Below, piece after piece: positions 23,810-32,777 of a stretch of 64,000 bases of DNA (its first letter is position 1; every line of letters starts with the position of its first letter). The DNA comes from Pseudobdellovibrionaceae bacterium (lineage in GTDB: Bacteria > Bdellovibrionota > Bdellovibrionia > Bdellovibrionales > Bdellovibrionaceae). A program made the position numbers and the translations under genes. The DNA lies in NCBI GenBank assembly GCA_016785955.1, contig JAEUWH010000084.1, positions 1 to 64,000 of the forward strand, given 5' to 3'. The notes under the pieces are model-generated. The model had not been told where the DNA came from. It worked only from the letters and a program-made list of their open reading frames with translations, and made no database searches.

Positions 23810-23958
23810 CGTCACGCCTTTTGACACTAAAAGCACTACTACAGATCATTTCTTTTTGTCTTTCAATTAAATTTCTATTCCCACTGGACCATCATCCAAA
23901 CAAACAAAAAAAGCGCTACGCAGCACTATGCAAACAGGTGAATCGACCTAGATCGGCT

Positions 23959-23981
23959 GGCAATGACAGTTGGTAATGACA
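23959..23981. repeat. Paired 12-mer repeat (TTGGTAATGACA)
   Basis: GGCAATGACA (23959-23968) is followed by TTGGTAATGACA (23970-23981) and then ATACCAACAG, which reverses the TTGGTA. The second unit is identical to that at 28182 and is the reverse complement of 19693-19704. The pair sits between the end of the beta-helix lipoprotein gene and the start of the five-gene operon. Confidence 0.55.
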
Positions 23982-24017
23982 CAATACCAACAGAGGTATT
24001 AAAAAAGCACCACATGT

Positions 24018-26300
24018 TTATATGCCGATCGTGGGATAACTGTACATTTTAACACCGCTGACTGTCCCATCGTTGAACAAACATGTGCCATTGCTATAGT
24101 AATCGCCTTCCCCCTGATAAGATCCAAAGTTGGGATTATAAACGCAAGACTCATTTGACTCACAAAGCGTATCATCATCCCCTAGACCGTCATCTAAAAT
24201 CTCGTGGGCGTTTGTAAGAAACGTGTTCGTTCCACTACCGAAATCAAACAAGGTCACTTTGTTACCACTAACAGCTGTTGGGCAGGGGCTTCCCGCTATA
24301 AACGGTTGATTTTGACTTGTGACCAAATCCGTTCTGTTGAACGCTCGATTATTAGAATCGGCCTTCAGGCGTAAATCCCAAACCTGACAATCGCCGCCTG
24401 TTGTACAAGGACCGACAATGTTCGTGTGCGTGATATTGTCCTTACGTCCCCACAGGCGAAACGGATTTTCAAATTGAAACCAATCAAGAAGGCTATCAAA
24501 TAATCTTATCCCCAAAATATCGCTTAGATTCTTGCTATCGTCTACACCGACGGGCCCCACAAATAGCTTGTCCAGATCTAATCCAATATTTAAAGTAGCG
24601 TCACTCACAATGGACGGGATACAGGTACCGTTGGTGATACCAGAATCAAAAGAGTTTCCGGCCTCAATACAATTCGCATGTGAAAGAACCATATGATTGG
24701 TAAATTTATTGGCTACGCCATCTAAACCGGTAATATTTATTAAATCGTCCGCACTGTTTGAGGTGCCAACCATAATATTTGAATACATATTTCCTCCCGC
24801 GCGCCACTGATAGATTTTACCGGCATTCGAAGAAAGAAAATTATGAACGAGTGTTCTATTATTGGCACCATTGAATGTTACGATATGAAGAGAGTTTCTA
24901 TAGGAATTCGCAATAGTCAAATTTCTGGCAATACTGCCCATGGGTAAATAACCAAGGCTACCACTCAGCGCCGGGGTCCCTCCACCGATGATGGTAATTC
25001 CCATTGCTTTGATTATCATTGAGTTTGAAAAATCCAGAGGAAAAGTTGCAGAATTTGAAAACACGGCATTTTCAATAGTCAGCCAATTGGAGTTATAGGT
25101 GGAAAATGAACCAATATGATGAAGTTGGGAAACAAAGGAATCACGTGATTGCACAAGTTCTATATTAGAACCCTTCACCATATGAATACGGGACATAGCA
25201 ACCCACTCCAAATGTATGGAACTCCCACCAGTTCCCACATCGAAAACCCCTTCAAACCATAGGTTTTTCTTGGGAGTTGCTATTGTTCCTGCTTTAATTA
25301 ACGGAGCCACCGTTCCCGACAATTTAAGACTGCCTTCTGGCAAGACAACAATAGAAATATCATTACTGTCGACCGTGTAGGCACCACTTATTCGCTGATC
25401 CGGCACATAAAATATTTTACCCACAGAGCTAGCGCCATTTGTTAAGCTGACCGTAGCTCCTGGCGTTGATAACGGCAAAACTTCGACGGGGTTATCCCAC
25501 CAGATTTCTGCATTGGAAACATAGGCAACGGTATTATCAACTTCGACAACAATACGATTTTTTAAAAAACCCTGAGTAGAAATAAGACTCTGTAAACCTT
25601 TTCCTTTTTTAATTCCTGAACTGTAAACATAGGCTGGGCTAACAGAATCATTACAGTTCCAAATAAAAACTTGGAGCTGATCATACGCTTTGACTTGAGC
25701 GCATGTGGTCCCAGCAGCTAAGAATGCTTTAAATAAAACCCCACCATGTAAGCATGCGGAATATCCTTGATAGATCGCAGAGCAAGTCGCCCCCGTTGCA
25801 CTGACAATATCAGAGCCATCGTTATTTAAATACTGGTTCCAACTTTTAAATGCTGGATAAAGAGACAAGCGCTCTAGATACCTCAGTGTCGTAAATTGTC
25901 CGGTAACTCCAGCTGATACTTTGCCGTCCTCTGGAGATACACTGCATAACCTGTAAGAGTAACTTACGTTCGAATTAAGACCTGTTAAGCTGATCGAGGT
26001 TCCTGTGATAGAAATCGCATTTTCATTTTCACAAGATGCGGGAGACTCGGATCCCTCTATGACAACAATTTTGTAGCTGCGGACAGAGTCACTTGGGGCC
26101 TCCCACGTCATTGTGACTGCGCTATAAGAAATATCTGTGTATTTAATGTTAAATGGTTCTAACAGGAAAGCTGTCTTTTCTTTAGCGGCCCTGTCCTCTT
26201 GAGATGTAAGTGAGTATATTGAAGCCCGCAGAGTACACGAGGTGGTAATCAAAAATATCATATTCGCAAAAATAATGCTTATAAAAGTATTTTTAATCAC
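24018..26300 (-). CDS. Fibronectin type III / beta-helix surface lipoprotein
   Basis: 760 residues from GTG 26298-26300, chosen because GGGGG and CCAGG lie directly upstream and the product then begins with a lipoprotein signal ending LITTSC. Residues about 40-145 form a fibronectin type III-like domain (VTMTWEAPSDSVRSYKIVV, YSYRLCSVSPEDG). The rest is a long beta-rich region with the rhythm of a right-handed parallel beta-helix (NWLTIENAVFSNSATFPLDFS, IKAMGITIIGGG, ARNLTIANSYRNS, VHNFLSSNAGK). Such proteins are surface adhesins or glycan-active proteins. No catalytic signature was identified. Divergent from 26615, with a shared gap holding two related palindromic half-sites. Confidence 0.7.
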   Translation of the reverse strand: MIKNTFISIIFANMIFLITTSCTLRASIYSLTSQEDRAAKEKTAFLLEPFNIKYTDISYSAVTMTWEAPSDSVRSYKIVVIEGSESPASCENENAISITGTSISLTGLNSNVSYSYRLCSVSPEDGKVSAGVTGQFTTLRYLERLSLYPAFKSWNQYLNNDGSDIVSATGATCSAIYQGYSACLHGGVLFKAFLAAGTTCAQVKAYDQLQVFIWNCNDSVSPAYVYSSGIKKGKGLQSLISTQGFLKNRIVVEVDNTVAYVSNAEIWWDNPVEVLPLSTPGATVSLTNGASSVGKIFYVPDQRISGAYTVDSNDISIVVLPEGSLKLSGTVAPLIKAGTIATPKKNLWFEGVFDVGTGGSSIHLEWVAMSRIHMVKGSNIELVQSRDSFVSQLHHIGSFSTYNSNWLTIENAVFSNSATFPLDFSNSMIIKAMGITIIGGGTPALSGSLGYLPMGSIARNLTIANSYRNSLHIVTFNGANNRTLVHNFLSSNAGKIYQWRAGGNMYSNIMVGTSNSADDLINITGLDGVANKFTNHMVLSHANCIEAGNSFDSGITNGTCIPSIVSDATLNIGLDLDKLFVGPVGVDDSKNLSDILGIRLFDSLLDWFQFENPFRLWGRKDNITHTNIVGPCTTGGDCQVWDLRLKADSNNRAFNRTDLVTSQNQPFIAGSPCPTAVSGNKVTLFDFGSGTNTFLTNAHEILDDGLGDDDTLCESNESCVYNPNFGSYQGEGDYYSNGTCLFNDGTVSGVKMYSYPTIGI

Positions 26301-26313
26301 CCTGGACCCCCAC

Positions 26314-26516
26314 TTAAGACTAGCCACTGTATATTTATCGGAAAGATTAAGTGTTTTATTTACAATAAACATGAACACTAAGACAAAATCTCATTATGAG
26401 TTAAAATACTGGCTCAAATTGAGATCCTCATCGTGTAGGTAAAAAATTAAATCTTTTAATCCGACCTCAACCCGTTGAAACGATTTTCAACAACACTGAC
26501 TTAAGGCTAGCCTTAA
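26314..26516. promoter_or_regulatory. Palindrome pair in a divergent promoter region
   Basis: TTAAGGCTAGCCTTAA (26501-26516) is a perfect 16-bp palindrome. TTAAGACTAGCC (26314-26325) matches its first 12 bases at 11 positions. They flank the gap between the minus-strand gene starting at 26300 and the plus-strand gene starting at 26615. A dimeric regulator could bind both. Nothing else is recognised in this 314-bp gap. Confidence 0.4.
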
Positions 26517-26614
26517 TCTGGGCAACCTTTTATTTATCTATTCATTTTTTACAAATGAAATATAAACACATTTCATGTTGAGTAGTTCGCCGCTTATTAC
26601 TAAGATTGAAATTC

Positions 26615-26992
26615 ATGAAAGTTATTTTAGTCATTGTGGTTATCCTGCTTCTTGTCGCGGCCTGCATTTATGTCTTTTTGATCAAAGAACCCACGAACCT
26701 GGGCGACTCGAAATCAGGATTTACAAATCCACCACAGAACGTCCACGTCGATGCGCAGACGGCCGTTCAATTAGCACAACCATTTTTAGAAAACTCCTAT
26801 GCATTAAGACGAAAGATGAGAGGTGAAATTCAGCAAAATCCAAACAGAGAACCTGTCATTAGACTTCTCTTGAAAGGCGCTTGGTATTTTGTATCATTGG
26901 ATGACTACCCATCCATGACAAATTATTATTATCTGCAACATGCGGTTCGCGTTCATACCGACACTGGCCAAGTCATTCCCCCAAGTCCATAA
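26615..26992 (+). CDS. Small membrane-anchored or lipoprotein-like protein
   Basis: 125 residues from ATG 26615; a TTG nine nt upstream in frame is an alternative. The N-terminus MKVILVIVVILLLVAAC is hydrophobic and ends like a lipobox, but the following residues (IYVFLIK) continue the hydrophobic run, so it may be a simple membrane anchor. The soluble part (VDAQTAVQLAQPFLENSYALRRK, GAWYFVSLDDYPS) is unfamiliar. No clear Shine-Dalgarno. It stands alone between a divergent lipoprotein gene and galE. Confidence 0.5.
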   Translation: MKVILVIVVILLLVAACIYVFLIKEPTNLGDSKSGFTNPPQNVHVDAQTAVQLAQPFLENSYALRRKMRGEIQQNPNREPVIRLLLKGAWYFVSLDDYPSMTNYYYLQHAVRVHTDTGQVIPPSP

Positions 26993-27046
26993 GTTTGATA
27001 AATTCAATCCATCATCAGCAGAAAAGCAACGCCCGAATCTGAAGTT

Positions 27047-28030
27047 CTATGAAGACGTCGTCTTTGCTTTCCAATCTAAAGCTGTTTTACAAATAATTTC
27101 TAAATCATCAAATTGAGGATGCCAATTTAGCTCTTTTTTAATTTTTTCCGACCGAGCTAACACTTTGGCTGGATCACCAGGTCGGCGGGGAATAATTTCA
27201 TAGGGAATAGACCGACCAGCCACGTTTTCCATCATATGAAGCGCCTCTAAAACACTATAACCATGGCCATAACCACAGTTAAATACATGTCGATAATGAT
27301 CTTCCACCATCAGCTTTTCGGCCGCCAAAATATGGGCGTGAGCAATGTCTTCTACATGAATAAAATCTCGCACACCCGTACCATCCACTGTTGGGTAATC
27401 GTTGCCATAAATATGCAGATTTTTTTGCCGTCCCAAGGCCGTCTCCGTCAGGAAGTGGAACAAATGATTAGCGACCGGATTCTTTTGTCCTAACTGATTA
27501 TCAAGACTCGCTCCCGCAACATTAAAATAACGTAAGATGACAGAACTTAACCCATGAATTTCCGCCACATAATGAATCATTTTTTCACTAGATGCTTTGG
27601 ACTCACCATACGGATTAATCGGAGACAATATATCCATTTCATCAACAAAATCTTTGCGAGTATCGCCATACACGGCAGCTGTCGAAGAGAAAATAAACTT
27701 CTTCACTCCAGACTTAACCATATTTTGCAGAATGTTCATCGTTCCAAACGTATTATTTTCAAAATAATCCAAGGGTTGAGTATTGGCTTCTGTCACCGAT
27801 GTCTTCGCCGCGAAATGCATCACAATATCAACTTTGTTGTCTTTCATCACACGAGCTGGAAGTTCGCGATCACGCACATCACCAAGGACAAACTTACATT
27901 TTGGATGTAAAAATTCTTTTCGGCCGGTCGAAAAATTATCGTAAACAATAACATGGTGACCACGTTCAATTAAGCGATGACTCACAAACGATCCAATATA
28001 GCCGGCACCGCCGGTAACAAGTACATTCAT
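27047..28030 (-). CDS. galE: UDP-glucose 4-epimerase
   Basis: 327 residues, close to the usual 330-340. The Rossmann motif GGAGYIGS is at the N-terminus, VYDNFSTG follows strand 2, and the SDR catalytic residues are in SSTAAVYGD and YGESK. Late family motifs are present (FNVAGAS, DYPTVDGTGVRDFIHVEDIA, RRPGDPA). It interconverts UDP-glucose and UDP-galactose for surface glycans. It is a single gene, not adjacent to the polysaccharide loci, whose products would use its nucleotide sugars. Confidence 0.92.
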   Translation of the reverse strand: MNVLVTGGAGYIGSFVSHRLIERGHHVIVYDNFSTGRKEFLHPKCKFVLGDVRDRELPARVMKDNKVDIVMHFAAKTSVTEANTQPLDYFENNTFGTMNILQNMVKSGVKKFIFSSTAAVYGDTRKDFVDEMDILSPINPYGESKASSEKMIHYVAEIHGLSSVILRYFNVAGASLDNQLGQKNPVANHLFHFLTETALGRQKNLHIYGNDYPTVDGTGVRDFIHVEDIAHAHILAAEKLMVEDHYRHVFNCGYGHGYSVLEALHMMENVAGRSIPYEIIPRRPGDPAKVLARSEKIKKELNWHPQFDDLEIICKTALDWKAKTTSS

Positions 28031-28425
28031 GCCCCGACCCTACCGCGGGTTTTTCCTAGAATCAAGCAGGGACCATAGAAAAAAGTTCGTTGTTTGATGC
28101 AACCTTTTTACATTTTTGTACGTCAAGACCTAGCCAGCATAAGTCAGTTCGCCATACGATCTAGACAGGTTGGTACTGACATTGGTAATGACATGCTAAG
28201 GATATGGTAAGTACAGACATATCATTTTAAAACGAACAATGACTGTTCACCTGTTTAGGTCGTTTACAAAACAGCATCTCAATTTGAAACAAACTAAGAA
28301 TCCCTAACCTCATTGAATCACAACAATGCTTTCATAACGAGAATACATGAGAGTTCCCCTTGGGTATGGCAAAATTATCTTATGTCTGAAGGCATTCAAC
28401 CGATGTTTTGGACAGGGGGAATCAC
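28031..28425. other. Divergent intergenic region with tandem 12-mers
   Basis: The gap between galE and the large lipoprotein gene contains TTGGTACTGACA (28170-28181) directly abutting TTGGTAATGACA (28182-28193), then TGGTAAGTACAGACA. The second is identical to the unit at 23970. No other gene or terminator is evident; promoters for both flanking genes must lie here. Confidence 0.55.
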
Positions 28426-31400
28426 ATGAAAATGAACGTTGTTTTTTACCTACTATTGTCATGGACTTTAGCTTTCACAATTTCATGTACGCCTCAGATG
28501 TCTCTAGATCCCAACAGTGTGTATACTGATGCCAAAAATCAGTTTTCTCTTGGTAATTCCGACATGACTTTAGACGAAGCTCAAAGTTTTCTAGATCAAC
28601 TCAAACTTGAGTTTTTTACCAAAGAAGACATCGACGCTGATTTCGCAATCATTTCTGCAAAACATGTTGAAAAGCTAGGTTCTTGGCAAGTTAAAATCAT
28701 AAAAAATCCGGTTGGCAAGCTGACCCGGGGTTCGTCACCAGGGTCTTACCGTTACGAACCACCGACCGATTTCAATGGAACGACGTCATTTGAAATCGCG
28801 CTCTTTTTAAATAACCAACAGACTAAAAGTGTGTCGGGAAAAATCAATGTCGAAAGCGTGATTGAAAGTGGCCAAGCAAATGATGTCAAGTTAACGTTGC
28901 TGGAAGATACGAAACTCAATGGATTCACCCTTAACTTTACCAATCCCGACAATTTGCAAATCACCACGGCATTTAACGACAATCAAGTTTTGTTTACAGA
29001 AAACGATACGCAGAAAGACCGACAGCTTCTAGATCCTGCAACGGGTAAAGTACTCGGCAAACTCAGTTCGGCTGGAAGTAACAAATTTAATTTTGAGCCT
29101 GTTGCCAACTTGAACGGCGACTTCGAGTTTAATTATCAAATATCATATTATTCTAACGGTAATTTTGTCGCCAGCTCACAGGCAAAGGTGCGACTATCTA
29201 TTACGCCTGTACACGACACGCCGACGATCAACACTTTTGCGTTTAACGCTCTTAAAAACAAAGTGTTTACACTTGAGCTATCGACGATCACAAGCGATCT
29301 TGATGGCTTTGGTTTAAATTTCAGCGTCGTTTCGGCAAATCATGGTTCGGCGATCATCGAAAACGGCAACAGTCTAAAATTCACTCCTGAAACTAACCAT
29401 GTCTCGACGGCAACTAATTTTGCAAGCGTAGTCTTAAAAGTCCGTGGCAAAAACTCTGGTTTGGAAGCCACTGGCAATCTAAAAATCAATGTCCTTGAAA
29501 CCAATCAAAACCCGGTTATTTCTATCGGAACGACGATTTACACATTAAACGAGGATCAAGTTTTCAATTTCGAGTTTACGGCGATGGACCCCGACAACGA
29601 CACACTCACCATGTCGGTTCAAAATACGAGCGATCGTGGACAATCCGTAGGGACCAGCAAAATTACTAAAAAAGCTGAAAACAAATATCAATTGACGTTT
29701 ACCCCACTTGTCAATTTTTATGGCAAAGTCACGCTGGAAATTGGAGCCTTTGATGGCATTGTTAAAACAACAAAGAGTCTTATAGTTACTTATAATGAAG
29801 TTTCAGACCCGTTAATCATTAATACCACGCCTTACACATTGAGCGAGAATACAAATCATCAAGTTAATTTAAAAGACATTGTGTCTGTACCAGATGCCGA
29901 TGCAATGATGTTGTATGATACCAGCACGACGGCTTCACTGACGGCGCAGGCACATCGTGACGCCCGTATTTCCGGTGTACTGAATGTTAAAACGGCTCCT
30001 TCTAACGGCTCCTTCGCCATCTTAAATTCAGGATCAGCGCGTATTCTGAAGTACACGCCATCAAAACGCTTTCATGGCAACGACTCGGTCGTTTTGGAAC
30101 TGACAGATACGGAAAGTACACAAAAGTACACCGTCAACTTAGGTTATACGATTAAAGCCGTAGTTCCGGCACTTTCGTTACTATCTAGTAGTTTTACATT
30201 TACTCAAAATACGGCAATCAACGAGGTACTTTTTTCGAACAATGGCGGAGGCATCGACAGCTGCAGTATCGATCCAACCCTTCCTTCGGGACTAGTGCTG
30301 AATACATTGAATTGCGGTATTTCGGGCACCCCTATGGAAACCTCCGACCTGCAGCAATACACTATCTTGGCCCACAATGACGGTGGAACGGCCGACGCCA
30401 AAATTAGCATTTCGGTCATCGCGGCCAAACCGAATTTGAGTGCCTCTATCACCGATATTTTGGGAACTGTCGGTAAGTTGCTGGACGCATCCAGTGTTGG
30501 TGCGATTAGTTCTGATAGCCCTATCGAGACGTGCCAGATTTCCCCAGAACTTCCGGCCGGTGTGTACCTGAATCTAGTAGACCGGTCGTCGTGTGTGATC
30601 TCGGGAACACCGACTCAGGAACTTGTCCACACTGTATTTACAGTCAAAGCATCAAACAGCGGTGGTTACGGAACCATCGCTATCACAATGACCATTGATC
30701 CTAGTAGCGAAAATCTGACAAAAATTAGCCTGAAAAAATATCTGAAAAGCTCTGAACTAGCAAAGGCAACTCAGTTCGTTGATGAACTGGATTCCTCTAT
30801 CTCTTATCTTCCGATTGATGCATGCGCTCGCGAGTTACAGACAAAGAAAACCATTGAATGGAGCAATTGCGAAAAGGGCCCTTCGAACGGTACACGTTTA
30901 TACTCACAGTACAGCAACAACAAAACGTATGTTAAAAAAGGGGACTCTCGCCAAGTGATTGCATTAAGAACTCGTACTGAAATCATCTATTCAAAATCTT
31001 TGCAAGATTGGCTTCCATGGGCAGAGCAAAGCTACCAAGAAATTGTTGAATACGATCGAGAGCCTCTTGGCAACAACCTTAAAGTCATTTCCTCTTATAA
31101 ATGTAGCGAACCAAATGTGTGTGGACTTAAGGGGAATAAAGAAGGTTTTAAATCGCTAATTCAAAATGAAGATGGATCGTTTGTCGTCCTTTGGAATGCC
31201 AGTCAGCGTGGTAACTCTGTGCAAATTATAAATATCAGTGTGGATGGAAAATTAGATCAGCGCCCGGCCGAGACAACAAATTCGATTGGATCACAATTTG
31301 CGAACAGTTTTTATCCAAACCAATTATTCCGCGACAAGGATGGCGACTATCTCGTTTGGTATAAAGAAAATGCGGACAGTCCTTCGGACGAGGCCACACG

Positions 31401-31872
31401 TTACATCGCTAAAATTAGCCCTCAAAATAAATTGATCTGGAAGGGCCTGGCTAAAGACCTGTGGCTTACAAGTTTTGTTCAAAGTTATATCTTAACTTCG
31501 GGCGAGCTAGCGCTGGCGGGACCGCCTCATAGCTCTACTTTGGGGGCTGCATTGGTTGGAGGGGGCTCAACGTTTGGTGCGGTTATCAATTCTGATCCCA
31601 TTTCATTTCGCTTAAAAGGTGATTTCGATGGTGATGGTATCATCACGCAGTACGATTTAGAACTTGGTCTTGCGGCGGTCAGCAATGTGACCGAGTATGA
31701 AGACAAATTTGGACACAATAATACTGTGTACATAGGCGATTTGAATTACGACCGCACGTTTGATTCGAATGATACCGCAATTTTAGATAAATTTTTAACT
31801 TCCAGTTCGAATGGTTTTATGAAAGGATTAGAGATAGTCTTACAAATGAATCCAAAGGACTTGGAGTTTTAA
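28426..31872 (+). CDS. Giant repeat lipoprotein with cadherin/Ig-like repeats and a dockerin-like C-terminus
   Basis: 1148 residues from ATG 28426 after AGGGGGA. The lipobox is TISC. Four repeats of the tandem-95 / cadherin-like type each end with a [YF]xPxxxF/LxG signature (YEPPTDFNG, FEPVANLNG, FTPLVNFYG, YTPSKRFHG) and contain EDT/EDQ or PDND-type acidic loops. Two putative Ig domains follow (LPSGLVLN...ISGTP and LPAGVYLN...ISGTP). After a region of unknown type, two EF-hand-like calcium loops close the protein: GDFDGDGIITQYDLELG (from about residue 1065) and GDLNYDRTFDSNDTAILD (from about 1105), spaced as in type I dockerins. It is probably a calcium-binding surface adhesin. Confidence 0.8.
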   Translation: MKMNVVFYLLLSWTLAFTISCTPQMSLDPNSVYTDAKNQFSLGNSDMTLDEAQSFLDQLKLEFFTKEDIDADFAIISAKHVEKLGSWQVKIIKNPVGKLTRGSSPGSYRYEPPTDFNGTTSFEIALFLNNQQTKSVSGKINVESVIESGQANDVKLTLLEDTKLNGFTLNFTNPDNLQITTAFNDNQVLFTENDTQKDRQLLDPATGKVLGKLSSAGSNKFNFEPVANLNGDFEFNYQISYYSNGNFVASSQAKVRLSITPVHDTPTINTFAFNALKNKVFTLELSTITSDLDGFGLNFSVVSANHGSAIIENGNSLKFTPETNHVSTATNFASVVLKVRGKNSGLEATGNLKINVLETNQNPVISIGTTIYTLNEDQVFNFEFTAMDPDNDTLTMSVQNTSDRGQSVGTSKITKKAENKYQLTFTPLVNFYGKVTLEIGAFDGIVKTTKSLIVTYNEVSDPLIINTTPYTLSENTNHQVNLKDIVSVPDADAMMLYDTSTTASLTAQAHRDARISGVLNVKTAPSNGSFAILNSGSARILKYTPSKRFHGNDSVVLELTDTESTQKYTVNLGYTIKAVVPALSLLSSSFTFTQNTAINEVLFSNNGGGIDSCSIDPTLPSGLVLNTLNCGISGTPMETSDLQQYTILAHNDGGTADAKISISVIAAKPNLSASITDILGTVGKLLDASSVGAISSDSPIETCQISPELPAGVYLNLVDRSSCVISGTPTQELVHTVFTVKASNSGGYGTIAITMTIDPSSENLTKISLKKYLKSSELAKATQFVDELDSSISYLPIDACARELQTKKTIEWSNCEKGPSNGTRLYSQYSNNKTYVKKGDSRQVIALRTRTEIIYSKSLQDWLPWAEQSYQEIVEYDREPLGNNLKVISSYKCSEPNVCGLKGNKEGFKSLIQNEDGSFVVLWNASQRGNSVQIINISVDGKLDQRPAETTNSIGSQFANSFYPNQLFRDKDGDYLVWYKENADSPSDEATRYIAKISPQNKLIWKGLAKDLWLTSFVQSYILTSGELALAGPPHSSTLGAALVGGGSTFGAVINSDPISFRLKGDFDGDGIITQYDLELGLAAVSNVTEYEDKFGHNNTVYIGDLNYDRTFDSNDTAILDKFLTSSSNGFMKGLEIVLQMNPKDLEF

Positions 31873-31878
31873 TTTCTT

Positions 31879-32292
31879 ATGAGAGTAAAATACTTAGTAC
31901 ATCCCAAGATACAAATTAAATTCTTAGTTCAAGCTCTGATGTTAAACATCTCAGGGCTTATAATTTTTGCGGGCGCCTTGTACTATTTTTTCAAAAACTA
32001 CGAAAACGCGGCCCACACAAAAGGTCTCCCCCCCGACCATTTATTTTTCAGCTTCATGAAGAACCAACAAGAAATGATGCTCAATGTTTTTCTAGTGGTG
32101 GTATTCTTATCGTCGGTAGTAACAATTATTTATTCTATTATGAATTCACACAAATTCATCGGTCCACTACACAAAATGCAAAAACAACTCAACAAAGACA
32201 CCTGGGAACCCATCATCTTACGCAAAGACGACGTATTATATGATTTATCCCTATCGATCAATGCGGCAATGGAAAAATCAAAACAAAAATAA
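31879..32292 (+). CDS. Two-TM membrane protein with HAMP-like tail, no output domain
   Basis: 137 residues, ATG six nt after the large lipoprotein stop, so co-transcribed. It begins with HPKIQIKFL, then a first membrane helix (about 18-39), a short periplasmic loop (about 40-65), a second helix (about 70-92) and MNSHKFIGPLHKMQKQLNK, which resembles the first HAMP helix with its conserved Pro. The chain stops 45 residues later, without kinase, cyclase or methyl-accepting output. It may transmit or modulate a signal through a partner. The linkage to the adhesin suggests a sensory or regulatory role for that protein; this is inference. Confidence 0.6.
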   Translation: MRVKYLVHPKIQIKFLVQALMLNISGLIIFAGALYYFFKNYENAAHTKGLPPDHLFFSFMKNQQEMMLNVFLVVVFLSSVVTIIYSIMNSHKFIGPLHKMQKQLNKDTWEPIILRKDDVLYDLSLSINAAMEKSKQK

Positions 32293-32303
32293 CTCACACT
32301 CTA

Positions 32304-32460
32304 GGGCTTTTCCTCATTTGCCTAGCCTACTACGAAAACGCAATTGGTTCGATTTGAGCGTCGCTCGTCGGCGAAATAGTTCTACTATTTCTTCTCCTCG
32401 CTTCTCCAACTCTAACCAATTGCATTTTCTCGCGACGTCTAGACAAATGAGGACAGGCCC
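32304..32460. repeat. Imperfect long palindromic element
   Basis: Outer arms GGGCTTTTCCTCATTTG (32304-32320) and CAAATGAGGACAGGCCC (32444-32460) pair with two mismatches. Pairing then continues imperfectly through CCTAG/CTAGA and ACGCAATTGGTT/AACCAATTGCAT. The centre holds a perfect hairpin GAAATAG-TTCTA-CTATTTC (32373-32391). The sequence differs from the elements at 19813 and 32609. It lies 12 nt after a stop codon, in the gap between convergent genes. It may be a miniature transposable element or a terminator. Confidence 0.7.
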
Positions 32461-32608
32461 GAATATTCAATTTCAAAAACACACTATTTTTCCCTTTTCT
32501 CCATGAAAAAAAGGCAATAGCCACACCCAACCTTTTAAAACACGCCACCAAGTGACGCAGTTTGAAAGCCTAAGTTCCTTCAAAAGACCAAGGCCCTCAA
32601 ATCGAGTA

Positions 32609-32738
32609 TTTTCAGTGAGCGAGGGGTTCTAGATAAAATCCGGCTCCGCAGGCGCAGGATGCGCGTCCCCCTGCGGTTGCCCGAGGGCCTGGATGGCCCG
32701 AGACAGGATTTTATCTAGAACCCCTCGCTCACTGAAAA
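32609..32738. repeat. Long perfect-stem palindromic element, copy B
   Basis: 33-bp perfect arms (32609-32641 and 32706-32738) enclose a 64-nt loop that differs from copy A (19813-19942) at five positions. One of these turns a U-G wobble in copy A (CTGCAG with CTGCGG) into a C-G pair. Four arm differences from copy A are all compensated. It lies between the imperfect palindrome and the 3' end of metH. Confidence 0.85.
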
Positions 32739-32777
32739 CCCGCAGATCTGAAAACCCAGCCTGGTTGCCCCTTGTCC

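Noticed and set aside
19693-28218. TTGGTAATGACA clusters as a possible CRISPR array
   Set aside because: Units are 10-16 bp, spacings are irregular, they lie in four separate gaps, and there are no cas genes.
32240-32551. Open frames on both strands covering the imperfect palindrome
   Set aside because: They arise from the inverted repeat itself and have no start signals or protein-like composition.
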